Assembly: GCA_963691655.1 (NCBI GenBank)
Contig: OY829329.1
Span: 9,996,708-10,060,707 of the forward strand
Reading direction: 5' to 3'
DNA length: 64,000 bases
Source: Toxonevra muliebris
Taxonomy: Eukaryota; Arthropoda; Insecta; Diptera; Pallopteridae
Shown: one piece after another, positions 12,280-24,370 of the stretch
Numbering within the stretch: the stretch's first letter is position 1
How the letters are laid out: the number at the start of each line of letters is the position of its first letter
Position numbers and translations under genes: made by a program
The notes under the pieces: model-generated
Told to the model about the DNA's origin: nothing
The model's database searches: none
The model's input: the letters and a program-made list of their open reading frames with translations, nothing else

Positions 12280-12299
12280 AGAAGAATCAAGGGGTACTT

Positions 12300-13336
12300 T
12301 GATGTTTTGGCGCAGACTTCACTTTTTTATGAGGAAAATTAGAAAAATTTTGTGATTATTTCAAGGCATTTATTTTCCATTACCAATTATAAACGTTTTT
12401 AGAAAAATGTTTGCACAAAACTCCCGAAAAAGAGGTTCCAAAGAGGGATTGGAGGTTTTTATAACAAACAATAGTTTGTCTCTGACGTCAAAACTGTAAA
12501 CTTCAAATAAAAAAAATTATCAATTAATTCTCAGTTCCCCAACATAACTTTGAACTCTCCATAAAAAATGTGATGTACTAGTCTATATACTATTCTGGAA
12601 GAATTGAATTACATAGGCAGTGTCCTTTTTCAAAAAAAAAAATTGTCGCTCTCGTTTATTGGACCAATTCTCTAAGTTTGTAGCTTATATCATTCTAAAT
12701 GAAAAACTAAGGAAGTATACAATTTCAATGGAAGATCTTTAAATAAACTTTGTCGATTAGTAACTTTACATTGCCTCATGCCTTCGATACCAGAAGTTTA
12801 CTATAGTTAACCCTCCTCGTGAAAACTGGGAAGTTTAGATCGCAAAATTTACCATCCATAAACTAATAAGATATAAGGTTGGATCTAAAAAATATTTGAT
12901 GGAATTGGCTCAATTGTTGCCGATGCAGCGGATTCCGCCAGTTTTCCAGTTAGCCTAGGCATTTAGCATCCACTACTTTAAATACATAGTTTTTTGTCTT
13001 TATTTTTTCCCCGTTTTTTAGATCCCTTACTGTTCCAAATATCCTTCCATCTATCACAAAATGGAGCTTTTACATATATTTGCTACTTTTTTGTACAAAC
13101 AAATACAAATGTGTAAATACAAAACAAAATTAAACCGAACACAATAATAAAAGGAAAACAAAAATATGTGCAATTTGCACTTCGCTTGTTATAAATATAA
13201 TTTTTGCTTTAATATTTCGGCTACGTTTACGAATATGGACCGATCTCTCTGTTTTCTCTCACCTCCTTTGCGTAAAGTTATAATCGGGTGCATAACATCA
13301 AAGAAATCTAACTTGCTCTTTGGTTTTTTTGATATC
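12300..13336. other. AT-rich, nothing recognised
   Basis: No gene, inverted repeat or transposase trace was seen in this interval. Confidence 0.4.
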
Positions 13337-13475
13337 AAGGTGAATTTATATAGAAGGTAAGAGCAACAGCACAATAAAAATTCATTAAGGCAACAACAAC
13401 AGAGCTTTGTTGTTGTGTTGTTCGTATTAAAATATCAAAGTCAAAAACAACATGGTTTTGACAATTCACCACAAC
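13337..13475. repeat. partial GGTGAA-type repeat copy
   Basis: It begins AAGGTGAATTTATA, like the left module at about 8082 (GAGGTGAATTTATA), and has a Q/N-like CAACAACAACAG tract and TTCACC motifs near 13465. It is degenerate, so its limits are soft. Confidence 0.35.
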
Positions 13476-13773
13476 TGCTCTTCACCATAAATGTAGAAGA
13501 GATGAGAGTTGGTAGAAACTCCACCTAGTTTTAATCCGCCATGTTTGATATCTTTCCAAATAATACTCGATTTTTTTCGAAATAATTATTACTGTCACTC
13601 TCCCATCTTTTCCAACTCTCACAAGAGCGAAGTTCTCTCTCTCTCTTTCTTTTTCCCCTCTTCACCATTATCCAAAAATTCATTTTGTATTCTTTATCTC
13701 TTGTATTTACTCTCTCTTGGATTTGCTCTCTGAGAGCAACTTGCCGCAATTCCCTTGTAAATAAACACTCTGT

Positions 13774-13850
13774 CTAATGCTTGGTTCTTACCTTGTCATA
13801 TTCTCTGTCAAAAAGAGAGAAAGAGAGACATAGTGAAAACCAGACATTAG
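13774..13850. repeat. 77-bp imperfect hairpin
   Basis: CTAATGCTTGGTT at the left pairs with AACCAGACATTAG at the right, with two mismatches. An inner TCTCTGTC...AGAGAGACA pair extends the stem. It is probably a fold-back transposon fragment. There is no evidence of transcription. Confidence 0.5.
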
Positions 13851-14547
13851 AAGCTTCAGTAAAATTTAGTATGTCGATCCAATTCAAACCAATTTTCGAA
13901 TATCAATTTGGCAATTCTTGATAAACTAAATATAAAAATTCAATAAATAAATAAATGTTATTGTCTATTAACACCATAGTTGCTGACAATTTATAATTTT
14001 ATTAGTGCCTTATCATAAATAGTAAAAAAAAAAGTTGAATACTTATTATTTACCATATTTTAATATTGACAAATGATTATTATTTGTTTATATTGATATG
14101 TCTACAATATTTATATCTTTATAGTTAGATTGACTTCTATTTTAGAGATAATAATTTTTGCTGAAGTGATTACTGACAATTATAATATTAATGTTACTTT
14201 TATCAATTATTTGTCATTTGACTTTTGACGTTAATATTTTAGGCTTTTCCTAAATTATTCGTTATCTACCAGGAAATATATTTATTGCTACTTCATAATT
14301 TAACATTAATGCTTTATTAATCATATTTGCAGACCTAAGTGAACTGAAATTTAGGTTTTACTGTAAATATGTGTTCTGTAGTAGAATTGACACTGTAAGT
14401 GAAGTGGTTAATACTGGGGTAACTGCGTGAAAAGTTAGTCTTGAATTCTCAGATTAAGAGAAAATATAAAATGGGTAGAAAAAAGACAGCAGCATTTCAA
14501 AGAGTATAAATTGGTTCCACTCTTCTACGCCATTATCGTATCATACT
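13851..14547. other. very AT-rich, nothing recognised
   Basis: No open frames, structured repeats or RNA genes were seen. Confidence 0.4.
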
Positions 14548-14640
14548 TGTATTTCTACTGTGCATAATGAGAGAGTTTTATGCTCACTCAAATGCAACCA
14601 ACAATTATGATTGGTCAATTAAAAGCATAGCGTCGGCAAT
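14548..14640 (+). repeat. dispersed repeat, copy A
   Basis: It shares TTCTACTG, GAGAGA-TTTTA-GCTCACTCAA and AATTATGATTGGT-ATT blocks, in the same order, with the reverse complement of 38553-38650. The GCTCACTCAA and CTCTC motifs also resemble the repeat around the mariner near 1.7 and 3.3 kb. The family is unnamed. Confidence 0.5.
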
Positions 14641-16080
14641 TCTCTCAAACCATACATAAGTCATTTAGAAGTTATGACGTAAACTTTGTAATTTAGATTT
14701 GGTATGAAGTTTAAAAATGCTTAAAACGTTTTTAAGGCGCGGTTATTATAATCGAACCATCACATAAGTAGAAAAACTAATAAAAATTTTTCTTTATTTT
14801 TTCTATACTTTTTATGAATATTTTACTAGAATATTTCGGTGTTAAAAAAAAAACTTTTACAATTAAGGCGCAGATCAGTAGGTCAAACTCAGTAAGATTA
14901 AACGGCTATTGTGAGTTCTACAACCTAATGATAAAAACAAGCATTACTCAAGCAGTAAAAAGAAACATAAATTAAAGAAAAGTAACTAAAAAATTGCGGT
15001 ATTTAACTGTGCAAAACAACAAAAACAAAAAAATGCACAAAAAGCTTAGAGTGCGTTAAAAATTGTGGATTTTAATGATTGCCAACAAAGCATGGCAAGC
15101 AAGAGAAAAAAAAAACAAACTAAAGGCAACATTCATTCACTGTAGCCTGCTGTTTCATTATTTTAATTCTAAAAAAAAAAAACATTTTTGTGCTTCTTTC
15201 ACGTTTAATATCTGCAAACAAATTTTTATTTTTTTTTTTTTGTTTTTTACAAATTTCTGTAATTTTTTTTTTTGTTGCAATTTGTGGTTTAATATTGCTC
15301 AAAACAAAAACGAATGGCAACACTACAATACGCAGGGAGAAAGGAGAACCAAAAAACTGGTTGCTCTATACACAGCGTTTTAATAGCAGTTTCGCAAAGT
15401 TTACTGCTGTTGCTGCTTTTTAATTATTTTGAATTTTTGGCAAATACATAGAAAAGAAACACACAAAATTTTATTAACTTGGGCAACTACTAATGTTTTG
15501 AAATAAACACATTGTTATTCTTTTTAGCGTTTCTTAATTTGTTTTGTCATAATTATATTTACTTTAACTTAAAATTAAATTCGGGATTTATAAAATATTT
15601 GAAACCAATTAAGAGACAAAGATTTCTTCATCGTTTAAGTACAAAAAAAAGGAGAAAACAATGAATGCGTGCATGGTTCGCAGGAGATATGAGGTGTAAA
15701 CAGTCAAGCCAACTGGATGTCATATACACAAACTCACACATGTATAGGTACATAATTCAAAATCAGCAGACGTAAGCGGCGGCTATCAAACGTCTATGTT
15801 TACGTCAGCTGATCATTTAACATATTACAATAGAGCACATGATTTGACACTAAGAGAGAGAGAGAGAGAGGAAGAGCCTATGGTAAACTCTCTTCTTGCA
15901 TAGTAATGTCGATCTCCACACGTTTAACACCAACAAATAATTCTGTCACGAATAAATGTACTTACGGTATATGACGTATGTATATGTGTGAGTAAATTGA
16001 GCAAAACATACCAAGTAAGTCTGAAAAGCTCTCGCATAAACATACAAACTCCGCCCTCTTCTCTTAGTTGTTGAGAGTAG
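14641..16080. other. homopolymer-rich non-coding
   Basis: T and A runs near 15170-15280 generate spurious open frames. A GA tract lies at about 15855-15872. A short near-palindrome (CAGCAGACGTAAGC paired with TTTACGTCAGCTG) spans about 15765-15812. No gene was seen. Confidence 0.45.
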
Positions 16081-16086
16081 CACTCA

Positions 16087-16192
16087 AGGTAAATTTATGC
16101 CACATGAAGTTACCAACAACCACAGAGAAATATTGTTTTTGCCGAGGTGAAATTGTTGCAATCTTGCTATCACCTAATACATGATTCCACCT
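16087..16192 (+). repeat. compact GGTGAA-type repeat copy
   Basis: Both modules of the family lie next to each other here: AAGGTAAATTTATGCC with GAAGTTACCAACAAC, then GTTTTTGCCGAGGTGAAATT and CTATCACCTAATACATGATT. This is the shortest copy and probably the best guide to the family's true layout. Confidence 0.5.
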
Positions 16193-16870
16193 GTGCTGTA
16201 TTCATTAAAAGTAAATTACTTTTACTACTACTACACATCCACACACACACCAGTAGCAGCAACTAACGCCAATTTCGCTCACACTTTTCTCTAGTCCAGT
16301 AGCCTTTCGTAAGTAAGCATAGCAAAAAAAAAAAAAAAACCTTAAAGTTAAATTGGAAAACAAGTTTTGAAATGTCCAAAAAAAATAAAAGTTAAGTTTA
16401 GAAAAAAAGAAAATAAAGAAAAGAGTGAAATCCTAAAGCACTAGACTGAAGACAAAGTGAAGCAATTAGAAAAATGCAAGCATAAGATTGCGCACACAGA
16501 AAAATAACACTTAAACTTTATTTAAACTGAAGTGATTTTTTTTTTCTTTTTATTAAATTAAATTAAATTGCTATTTTTAATGCTCAAAAGTTTAACGGAC
16601 TAGCACTCCTACTTTTCATACATACACACACAAACTTTTAGATATGAGTATATAAAAAGTGATGCAATTATTAAGTTCCTTTGAGTGTATTTGCATATAC
16701 TTTAATTGCTCTATTGTAGCCAAAGTTGGATAACTTAATGAAATGAGTCATCATGGTATGATTTATCACTGCAAACTAACCCAACCCAAACATAAAAATG
16801 AGATTGACATTTTTATAAATTTAGAAAGATGTACAGCTTGAAATCCTACTATTTATTTGGCATGCACATT

Positions 16871-17000
16871 CAGTTATAGGAAATTCCGCTTAATTGCATA
16901 GCCTGATTCAATTAACTGGAAAATGCAATTAACGGAGAAATTGGAATACAATTTGAATAGAAAATGTAATTTTCCGAGCGCAATTAAGCATAGATTACTG
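16871..17000. mobile_element. candidate pogo-like MITE
   Basis: The left end CAGTTATAGG leads into CCGCTTAATTGCAT. The right end GCAATTAAGCATAGATTACTG is roughly its inverse and is followed by TA. Starting with CAG and carrying a CGCTTAATTGCA-type block resembles pogo-family ends. The left TA is missing and the arms are diverged, so the call is tentative. Confidence 0.4.
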
Positions 17001-18149
17001 TATTATGTTTGCAAGATCTAAATCTTTTGGATTGGAGGCATGAATTCCACCCTGTTTAAATTTTTTTAATGCTCAATTGATAGAGGGCGCTGCGCATCAT
17101 TTGCGTGATAATTTCCGCTGCAACGATCATATTTTACCCCCGACGTAAATATAAAAACGATTCTAAAGAAGTAAACTTAAAAAATTCTTTAGTTTATAAT
17201 ACAAATTTTCTTTAAGAGCATAACAGCGTAGCAAAAAAAAAAAGGTGCATAATAAATTACTAGTGACTTTCTTTGAAAACAGAACTACCTTTCTATTTTT
17301 ACCTTCATTGCTTATACTTTTAATGCAGTATTTTTTTTAAAAATATTAAAATTTTGTACCTACTTAACACTTAAGTAAGTATCAGATTGCGGAAACATTT
17401 TATTTCGCATTTTCTTTCATATTATATCTAATTTTTTTTTACCAATTTTTCTATGTGCCTTTCATTTTAGTTGTGGTTAAGTACTTTTTTTTTTTGCGTT
17501 TTCTTCTTTCAATTTGCTTTTCAGTGCGACAAGAAACAGGTCACTAAGCATTTAAAGTGTTAAAAACTCTACTACAGTTACTTATTATTACCACTGCTAT
17601 AACTACTACTACTACTACTAATTACTACTATTACTATTATTAGATAGTACTTTTTTTTGAAAATGTTTTTTTATTTTCGAGCACCTAGCTTTCTTCTTGT
17701 CAGTTTTATTATTATTGTGATTATTATTACCATTATTGTTAAACTTACTGAAGTATGTACAACAAAGAAAAAATTACTTTATCGTTTAATTTTTATAGTT
17801 ATGAGTTGTATAAATTGAATGGTGTTGAATCGTAAAGGATCGTTATCCCAGTAAAAAAAATTCCAGTATGGAAGTAAAAACAATAGTTGCTCTCTTGTTA
17901 TGATCTCATGAAAAGCCTTTGAAGCTTTCTAAAATCAAAATAACACAAAAATAGGAATTCTGAACTTGCAATGCTATAAAATGGTAACATTAGTTGTTGA
18001 TCTAGAAATTTGTAATGGGAGGGGCTGAAAAATATCTGAAGCAATACGTGCCACATAAATGGAGTATTATATGCTTTGAGCTAAATATTTCACTGAGATT
18101 TCTTGGTAAAATTGGTTTAGTTAAGTACTCACAATTAGATTCTAAACCG
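17001..18149. other. AT-rich, simple repeats only
   Basis: It contains a (TAC)n/(TTA)n patch at about 17600-17640 and homopolymers. No exon was seen. Confidence 0.45.
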
Positions 18150-18157
18150 ACAGTACA

Positions 18158-18462
18158 GACGACCTCGATAGCCTATTGGATAGACTTTCATCTGGGAGGT
18201 TCAGGTTCGATTCCCGTCTTCGTCTGGTGGTTAATTTTCATAACTTTCTTATATTCACTATCAATATGAAGTGTATGAGAATTATAAGATAGTGTACAAG
18301 TACACACATTGGTTGGTAATGGCAAAACCACCAAGCCGATAAAAATTGCCACACCGCCGTTCGGAATCGGCGTTAAACTGTAGGTCCAACTATGTGGTAT
18401 CACAATGGGCCGTTCAGGCCTAAGTGTGTCTCTCGACAGCCACTCCAATCTAACCTAACCTA
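18158..18462 (+). mobile_element. tRNA-derived SINE
   Basis: The head resembles a tRNA gene. It has an A box TAGCCTATTGG at 18169-18179 and a B box GGTTCGATTCC at 18204-18214, so it carries an internal RNA polymerase III promoter. The body (about 18225-18390) is not tRNA-like. The 3' end contains GGGCCGTTCAGGCCTAAGTG, AGCCACTCC and a CTAACCTAACCTAAC terminus. ACAGTACA flanks both ends (18150-18157 and 18463-18470), giving an 8-bp candidate target duplication. The tail matches the 3' end of the LINE remnant near 24.3 kb, as expected for a SINE mobilised by a partner LINE. Open frames across it are not genes. Confidence 0.8.
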
Positions 18463-18839
18463 ACAGTACACTAGACCCTATTATATCTACCTATCTGGAA
18501 TTTGATAGTCTGAAATTAAGCAAATCAGAAATAGTGCTAAATATAAACACTCAAGAAAATATGCAGCAAGGGTTTTTGGTGGACCCTAGGTCATCTAAAA
18601 ATGATTCACACCTCAGCAAATTAAACAAAACAGAGTAACAAGTGCGACAGCGCAGACAGTGGTGGATCTAGAGTGAGCATATGAGGGCTTCAGTAGTTCC
18701 CACAAACGTGAATACTAAGAATCTTTAAAAATCTAGGGCGGATCAATTTTTTTTTTTTTTTCAAATCCGTCATGAGTTTTCTGAAAGGTCTAAAAAAAAG
18801 AGCATAATTTTGGAATAAAATCGTCCCGGGCGATTTTCG

Positions 18840-20750
18840 GTTTGAATTAAGTATTTTTTGGGTGGATTTCTATTTGTCTGAGTTTTACTCTAATTTTGGT
18901 CTGAATTCACTATTTTTGGCTTGATTTTCGGATGGATTTCGGTACGAGTTTTGGATCAATTTTAGTCTGAATTTAATATTTTTTTAATGTAAATTTTGGT
19001 TTGATATATTGATGGATTTTTAGTTCAAGCTTTGGTCTGAATTTTAGTTTGCTTTTGTCTAAATTTTCGGTCTTATTTAGTTTGAGTTATAGTCTGAAAT
19101 TAGTACATTTTTTTTTTTTTTTTTTTGATTTATGGTTTAAATTTAATCAACCCTTTTTAAACATTCCCAAAATGAAACTCCTGGAAAAAATTGTTTCTTT
19201 CCCTAATATTCCAATCGTAAAAAAAAAAAGAAAGTAACGGAACAAATTCTCCCGGGAATTTCATTTTGGGAATATTGAGAATTGGCTGAGTATTTTTTGG
19301 ATGGATTTTTAGTTTGGACTTTTTTAGTTTTGGTCTGAATTTACTACTGCTTGATTTTCGCATGTTTTTTGGTCCTTTTTTTTCCGAGTTTTGATCTGAG
19401 TTCTGGATCGATTTTGGTCTGAATTTAGTATTTTTTGATGTAGCTTTTGGATTGATTTTAAAATGGATTTTTGGTTCAAGTTATGGTCTGAATTTTGGTT
19501 TTCACTCGTTTGAATTTCCGGTCTCATTTAGTCTGAATTTAGCATATATTTGGTCTGACTTTTGGTGAGATTTTTGGCCTGATTTTCGGATGAATTTTTG
19601 ATTATATTTTTAGTTTGTATTTGTCCGAGTTTTTGGTCTGATTTTTTTTTCCTGAATTTCGTTTGAAATTTGATCCGATTTTTTCTCTGATTTTGGCGTG
19701 AATCTTTGATTGTTTTTGGTCTGAATTTATATAGTATTCGATAGTGGGAGTTCTGGCTTAATTTTTGGAAGAATTTTTGGTTTGATTTTTTGTCCCAGTT
19801 TTGGTTTAGATTTGTCTGAATTTTCGGTTGATTTTGGTCAAAATTTAGTATTCGTTTGGTGGTCTGCTCTTCGGTTAAATTTTTGGACTAAATTTCAATT
19901 TGATTTTGGACCGAATTTCGATTTGATTTTCGACTGAATTTTGGATCGATTTTGGTTTGAATTTAGTTTTTTTTTTAATGTAATTTTTGTCTTGATATAT
20001 GCATGGATTTTTGGTTCAAGTTTTGGTCTGAATTTTCATTCGCATTTGTCAAAAATTTTCGGTTTTATTTAGTCTGAGTTTTAGTCTGAATTTAGCATAT
20101 TTTTGATCTGACTTTTGGTTTGATTTTTGGGCTGAATTTTAATGACTTTGACCTGAATTTTAAATCGATTTTAGTCTTAGGTTAGGTTGGAGTGGCAGCC
20201 TTCTGCTTGAAAGCACACTTAAGCACATAATTAGGCTCATTGTGATACCACAGTACGGCGCGACTCCCCCATTTACGGAGTGGATTTTAGTCTTAATTAA
20301 GTACTCTTTCGGTGTGGTTCTTAGCCTGATTTTCAGAAAGATTTTCGTTTTGAGTTTATGTTTGAATTTCGGATTGATTTTGGTCTCAATTCGAGTTACC
20401 GATTGAGTTGTTTATCGTCTAAGTTTTGGTCTAAGTTTGGTTGAAAAATTGTTCATTTTTTTGGATTGATTTTGATCAGAATTTTTATTTGAATTTGCCA
20501 TTCTTTTGATGAATTTTGGATTGATTTTGGTCGGAATTTAGTATTCTTTTAGAGCGAATTTTGGTTTGATTTCTGGATAGATTTTCGGTCTAATTTTTTA
20601 TCTGTATTTTGGTTTTCTTTTGATGTGATTGCATGAGTAAGGTTCAAGTTTTTGGATTAGGTCTGGGTTTTAGTCTGAGTTTCGGGTTTATTTTTGCTCT
20701 GATTTGTAGTCTGGTTTTAAGTATTTTTAAATCAGAAATTTTGATCTAGT
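18840..20750. repeat. degenerate tandem array of TTTTGGTCTGAATTT-type units
   Basis: About 1.9 kb consists of diverged short units such as GATTTTGGTCTGAATTT with spacings of roughly 18-26 bp. Copies vary heavily, so this is an old minisatellite. It is interrupted by a 104-bp retroposed fragment at 20180-20283 and contains AT-rich islands near 19100-19260. Confidence 0.75.
20180..20283 (-). mobile_element. SINE/LINE 3'-tail insertion, 5'-truncated
   Basis: Read on the minus strand it ends GGCTGCCACTCCAACCTAAC after GTGGTATCACAATGAGCC. This is the same tail as the SINE at 18.4 kb. ATTTTAGTCTTA occurs at 20168-20179 and 20284-20295, a perfect 12-bp target duplication made from the host minisatellite. 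Only about 104 bp was inserted. Confidence 0.85.
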
Positions 20751-21535
20751 TATTTGTTTAAAAATTATTCTATAGCAAACCCAAATCAGCCCTCTCTAAA
20801 CTTCATTCTTAGATCTTCTACTGTACCTCGAGAGTTGGTTTGAGATACTTTGTGGAAGCCTTAAGCTATTATACAAACTCCCAACAGAAAACAAAAACCC
20901 CTAATTTCAAATATCTGGTCACTCCAAATATGTGTCATTTAAATAAAAGACTTTCGAATTCTTTGCTGGGTTACTTTACCTGCCGCTGTTCAAACTAAAA
21001 TACAATTAGCACATTGTCGATAATGCAGTGCATAAATTAAACCAAATTACGATACTTTAGCAGTTTTAATATGTTTATGAATATAATAAAATATTGAGAA
21101 TATTAACTTAATTTGTATGTGGTATTATAATAAATTACTACAGCATTCATCTTTTTACTCTATAGACGAATAACAGATATAATTTTGTATAAATTAGTTA
21201 TTAGTTATTAAACTTAACCTAAATATTTTGTATAATAATAAACCGTAATAAACACTTAATTGCTTTTTATGTGCTAAACATATACAAATATATATATACA
21301 TATGAATTGTTAGGTATACAAACCTACTTTCAGAGATAAAAGTTAGCGAAATTTATGCAAATCGATTGAATCAAATTATACTATATATCCTAAACAGAAA
21401 AACAAAAAGCAAAAAATGAGTATGAATGTATACAAAAAAATAAATAAGAAAAAAAAATATAAAAAAAAAAAAAACAGCAAGTCAATCACTTTCACTGCAC
21501 AGCGTGTAAATCGCTTTTCACCATTTGCTACTACA

Positions 21536-21576
<41 letters not shown>

Positions 21577-22902
21577 CTCTACATAAAAAGCGACAGACGA
21601 ACGTTTAGCTAAGCAGACATATCTATAAGCGCACATACTATATTCAGGCAAGCAGGCAGGCAAACGAACAGCTAAAGTTGTAACTGTAGTATTTTTTTTT
21701 TTTTTTTTTTTTTTGCATTTGTTTTCTTATTCTGTATGTGGTTAAAACATATACACAATAACTTGTTTGGCATTAAACAAAAAGGCAAAAAAAAAAACCA
21801 AATAAGAAATAAGTCGTTTAAATGTTACTCGAAAAACAACCAGCTGCCTGGCCTGGCCTGGCTGCCCCTGCACCAGCAGCAGCTACTCTTATATCAAACG
21901 CCACCCCCGCCCCCTTCATACATAATAATAATTTGTAAGCGCGCTTTAATACCAAAACAAACTAACTACGATGGATAGAGTTCATTGACATTGCAGGCAA
22001 AATCTTACTTTAGGAAAAAAAAAAAAACAACAAAACCTTCAGCATACAAATATAGTTAGTTACTAGTGGTTGAAGTGTTGAATGAGTTAGTGTATACTTT
22101 ATTAGTGACATAGGTTCAAGAAATTCAAAAAAAAAAATATTGATTTTGCTGTGCATTCTCTTAAGTACTCGTACTCATGGATTTGGCATTTTAATTCCAC
22201 TATGACTTTCATAGTCATAGTCATATGCCATTTAAATATCAAAATTAAATAAAAAAAATAAAAACGCGCAATCAACATTCATATCAAAAAAATCTTGATA
22301 GTTTCATTGACATTATTTTGACTTTATTTGGTAGATTTTTGTTTTTATTTTGTTTTGTTTTTTAATTTTCCTTATCATAAATATACAAGTATTTCTAAGC
22401 AACTTCCATCATTTAACATCTTCATTAAATGCTGTATTACTTATTAATATCATTAACAACAACAACAACAACAACAACAACTGAAATACTCATTATATAG
22501 TAGCTAATTAATTTGGTGTGATGTGGTGGCGGGCAGAAGCGGGCAAGCTGATGAATAGTTTTTTAATTAAACTTAATGATGATGGCGACATTTTCCATTG
22601 TTTATGGAAATTATGTGGAAAATTGTTGGGTTTTTTTTTTTTTCAAGGTTATGAAAATTATAGACACTTATATACTGTTATAAAACTTTAAAATACAATG
22701 TATAATTTTTTTTTAATTGTTTACCAAATGAAAGTGTTTTAACCTTTGTACGCCCTGCAAAAAAAAAACTATTATACTGAAGTTATGTTCATTTCGGGCT
22801 TCCACAGTTCTTTCAAAGTTGCTGTTTTCTGAGAAGTAAATAGGTTCTATACGACATGAATCACTAATAAGCACAAAACTCACACCTTTACTACTCCGAC
22901 TC
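20751..22902. other. AT-rich with long homopolymers
   Basis: It contains a 37-base A run at 21537-21573, a T run at about 21691-21714 and an (AAC)n tract at about 22455-22480. No host exon or transposase was recognised. Confidence 0.5.
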
Positions 22903-22906
22903 TTAA

Positions 22907-23447
22907 CCCTTTTGGCACCGGATTCATATTATCTGACCCCCATTTTTTGTTACAATTTTTTATCAAAACAGAAATTTTGCAACTCTAAAGGTTTGAACTT
23001 TCATGGGACACCGGTGACCCAGTGGCACTCAATGGGAATTTTTAACAAACTTTTTCTGACTGTATATTTTTTTTTGATATTTTTTTAAAGATAGACAAAA
23101 TAACTTAGTATTAATTTTTCACTTAACCCTTTCTTGACCATAAGAAAACTAGAACCGAAAGAGGAAAACCGAGTACAGATTCGCATTTTTCGCTCCCATT
23201 TCAGTGTAAAAAAGTTCTTAAAATGTTTCCATTGAGCGGATCAAAATGAAAAAATTGTGTTTTTTTCACTTTGATTCGCTACAGTACCGTTACCAAACAA
23301 ATATTTGCAAGTTTTTTTAATTGTAATTAAAGAACCATCAATCAATTCTTTCCTAAAACCCTAAATTTAAAAAAATTTATTGAATAGTTATTAAAAAATC
23401 TCAAAAATTAATCTTGTGACACAGGTGGTACCATAAAACCAAAAGGG
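22907..23447. mobile_element. piggyBac-type non-autonomous element
   Basis: The ends are CCCTTTTGG and its exact inverse CCAAAAGGG, each bordered by TTAA (22903-22906 and 23448-23451). A TTAA target with CCC-starting ends is the piggyBac signature. The 541-bp interior has no transposase. An internal TTAACCCTTTC (about 23125) may be a nested half-end. The right end abuts an RNase H LINE remnant, into which it probably inserted. Confidence 0.8.
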
Positions 23448-23454
23448 TTAACGA

Positions 23455-24370
23455 TGTCGATGCCAGCAGACGGATGAACACCGATGGATCCAAACTGAAT
23501 GAAAGAGTAAAGGGAGGGGTTTTCTATAAACAGTTAGGGCTAAGCCTATCCTTTCGTTTGCCTGGCCATTGCAGTTGCACGTCTACCAAGTTGAAGTCAT
23601 GGCTACACAGGTAGTGGCGAACTGGCTGAAATGTAATAAACTATCAGCCCATGATATTTTCATTCTCACCGACTGGCAATTTGCTATCAAATCCCTAGCC
23701 AGTATATTACTGACCTTTAAGGTAGCTTTTGATAGTCGAAGTAGCCAAAGAACTCAACGTACACCTTATATGGGCACCAGGTCACAGTAACATACTTGGA
23801 AATAATAAAGCTGATTTACTAGCTGCATTAGGCACAAAAATTACGCTTTTACAATTTAAAAACTACTCGGGTATCCCAATGACAACCTGCAAGCTTAATG
23901 TTCAAGCGAAGTTCTTGAATCAGTCGAAGGTGGATGGAAGACAGGACACACATGCAAAATCACCATGCAGGTACAGCCAGAGTACAACTCCAAACGCTCT
24001 AAGCAGTTTACGAAGTCATGGCAGTAATAACTGGTTAGATTGGGTGCGCCCTCAAATGATTTTTTGCAGAAGTTGCAGAGATAAAGAGGAGGAGGAATCC
24101 AATTCACATTTCGTATGCTTTTGCCCAGCCTTGGTTATCTGTAGGAAAAATGACCTGGGTCAATATTTCCTAGATGACCTGTCCGACTTAGGGTCAACTG
24201 ACCTAGGGAACCTACTTAACTATATAACAAAGTACAAGTGGTTCTATTAATCTTGGTTTTCAGTGTTAAAGGAGGTGAATGGATATTTGCACTCACGTGG
24301 TGGGTGCAAAACAGGCCGTTTTTGGCTTAAGTGTGTCCTGATGGAAAGCCACTAAACCTAATCCCAACCT
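23455..24370 (+). pseudogene. non-LTR retrotransposon remnant: RNase H and 3' tail
   Basis: Broken frames read NTDGSKLNERVKGG (about 23480, the first RNase H acid region), then LTDWQFAIKSL and WAPGHSNILGNNKAD (about 23770), which match RNase H D and WxPGHxxIxGNxxAD motifs. A C-terminal zinc-knuckle-like CRSCRDKEEEESNSHFVCFCPA follows. Only the end of ORF2 remains. At least two frameshifts separate these segments. The 3' untranslated end (about 24311-24370) has GGCCGTT, GGCTTAAGTGTGTC and AGCCACTAAACCTAA, shared with the SINE at 18.4 kb. Confidence 0.8.

Noticed and set aside
13509..13749. Overlapping frames on both strands near 13.5-13.7 kb
   Set aside because: TCTC-rich low complexity keeps both strands open. 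There is no domain or splice support.
18161..18225. A tRNA gene
   Set aside because: A and B boxes are present, but no acceptor stem closes and the sequence continues into a SINE body and LINE-like tail.
18015..18448. Two open frames over the SINE
   Set aside because: They coincide with SINE head and body on opposite strands and have no protein similarity.
21376..21663. Minus-strand poly-Phe membrane-like protein
   Set aside because: It is generated by a 37-base A run and other A runs.
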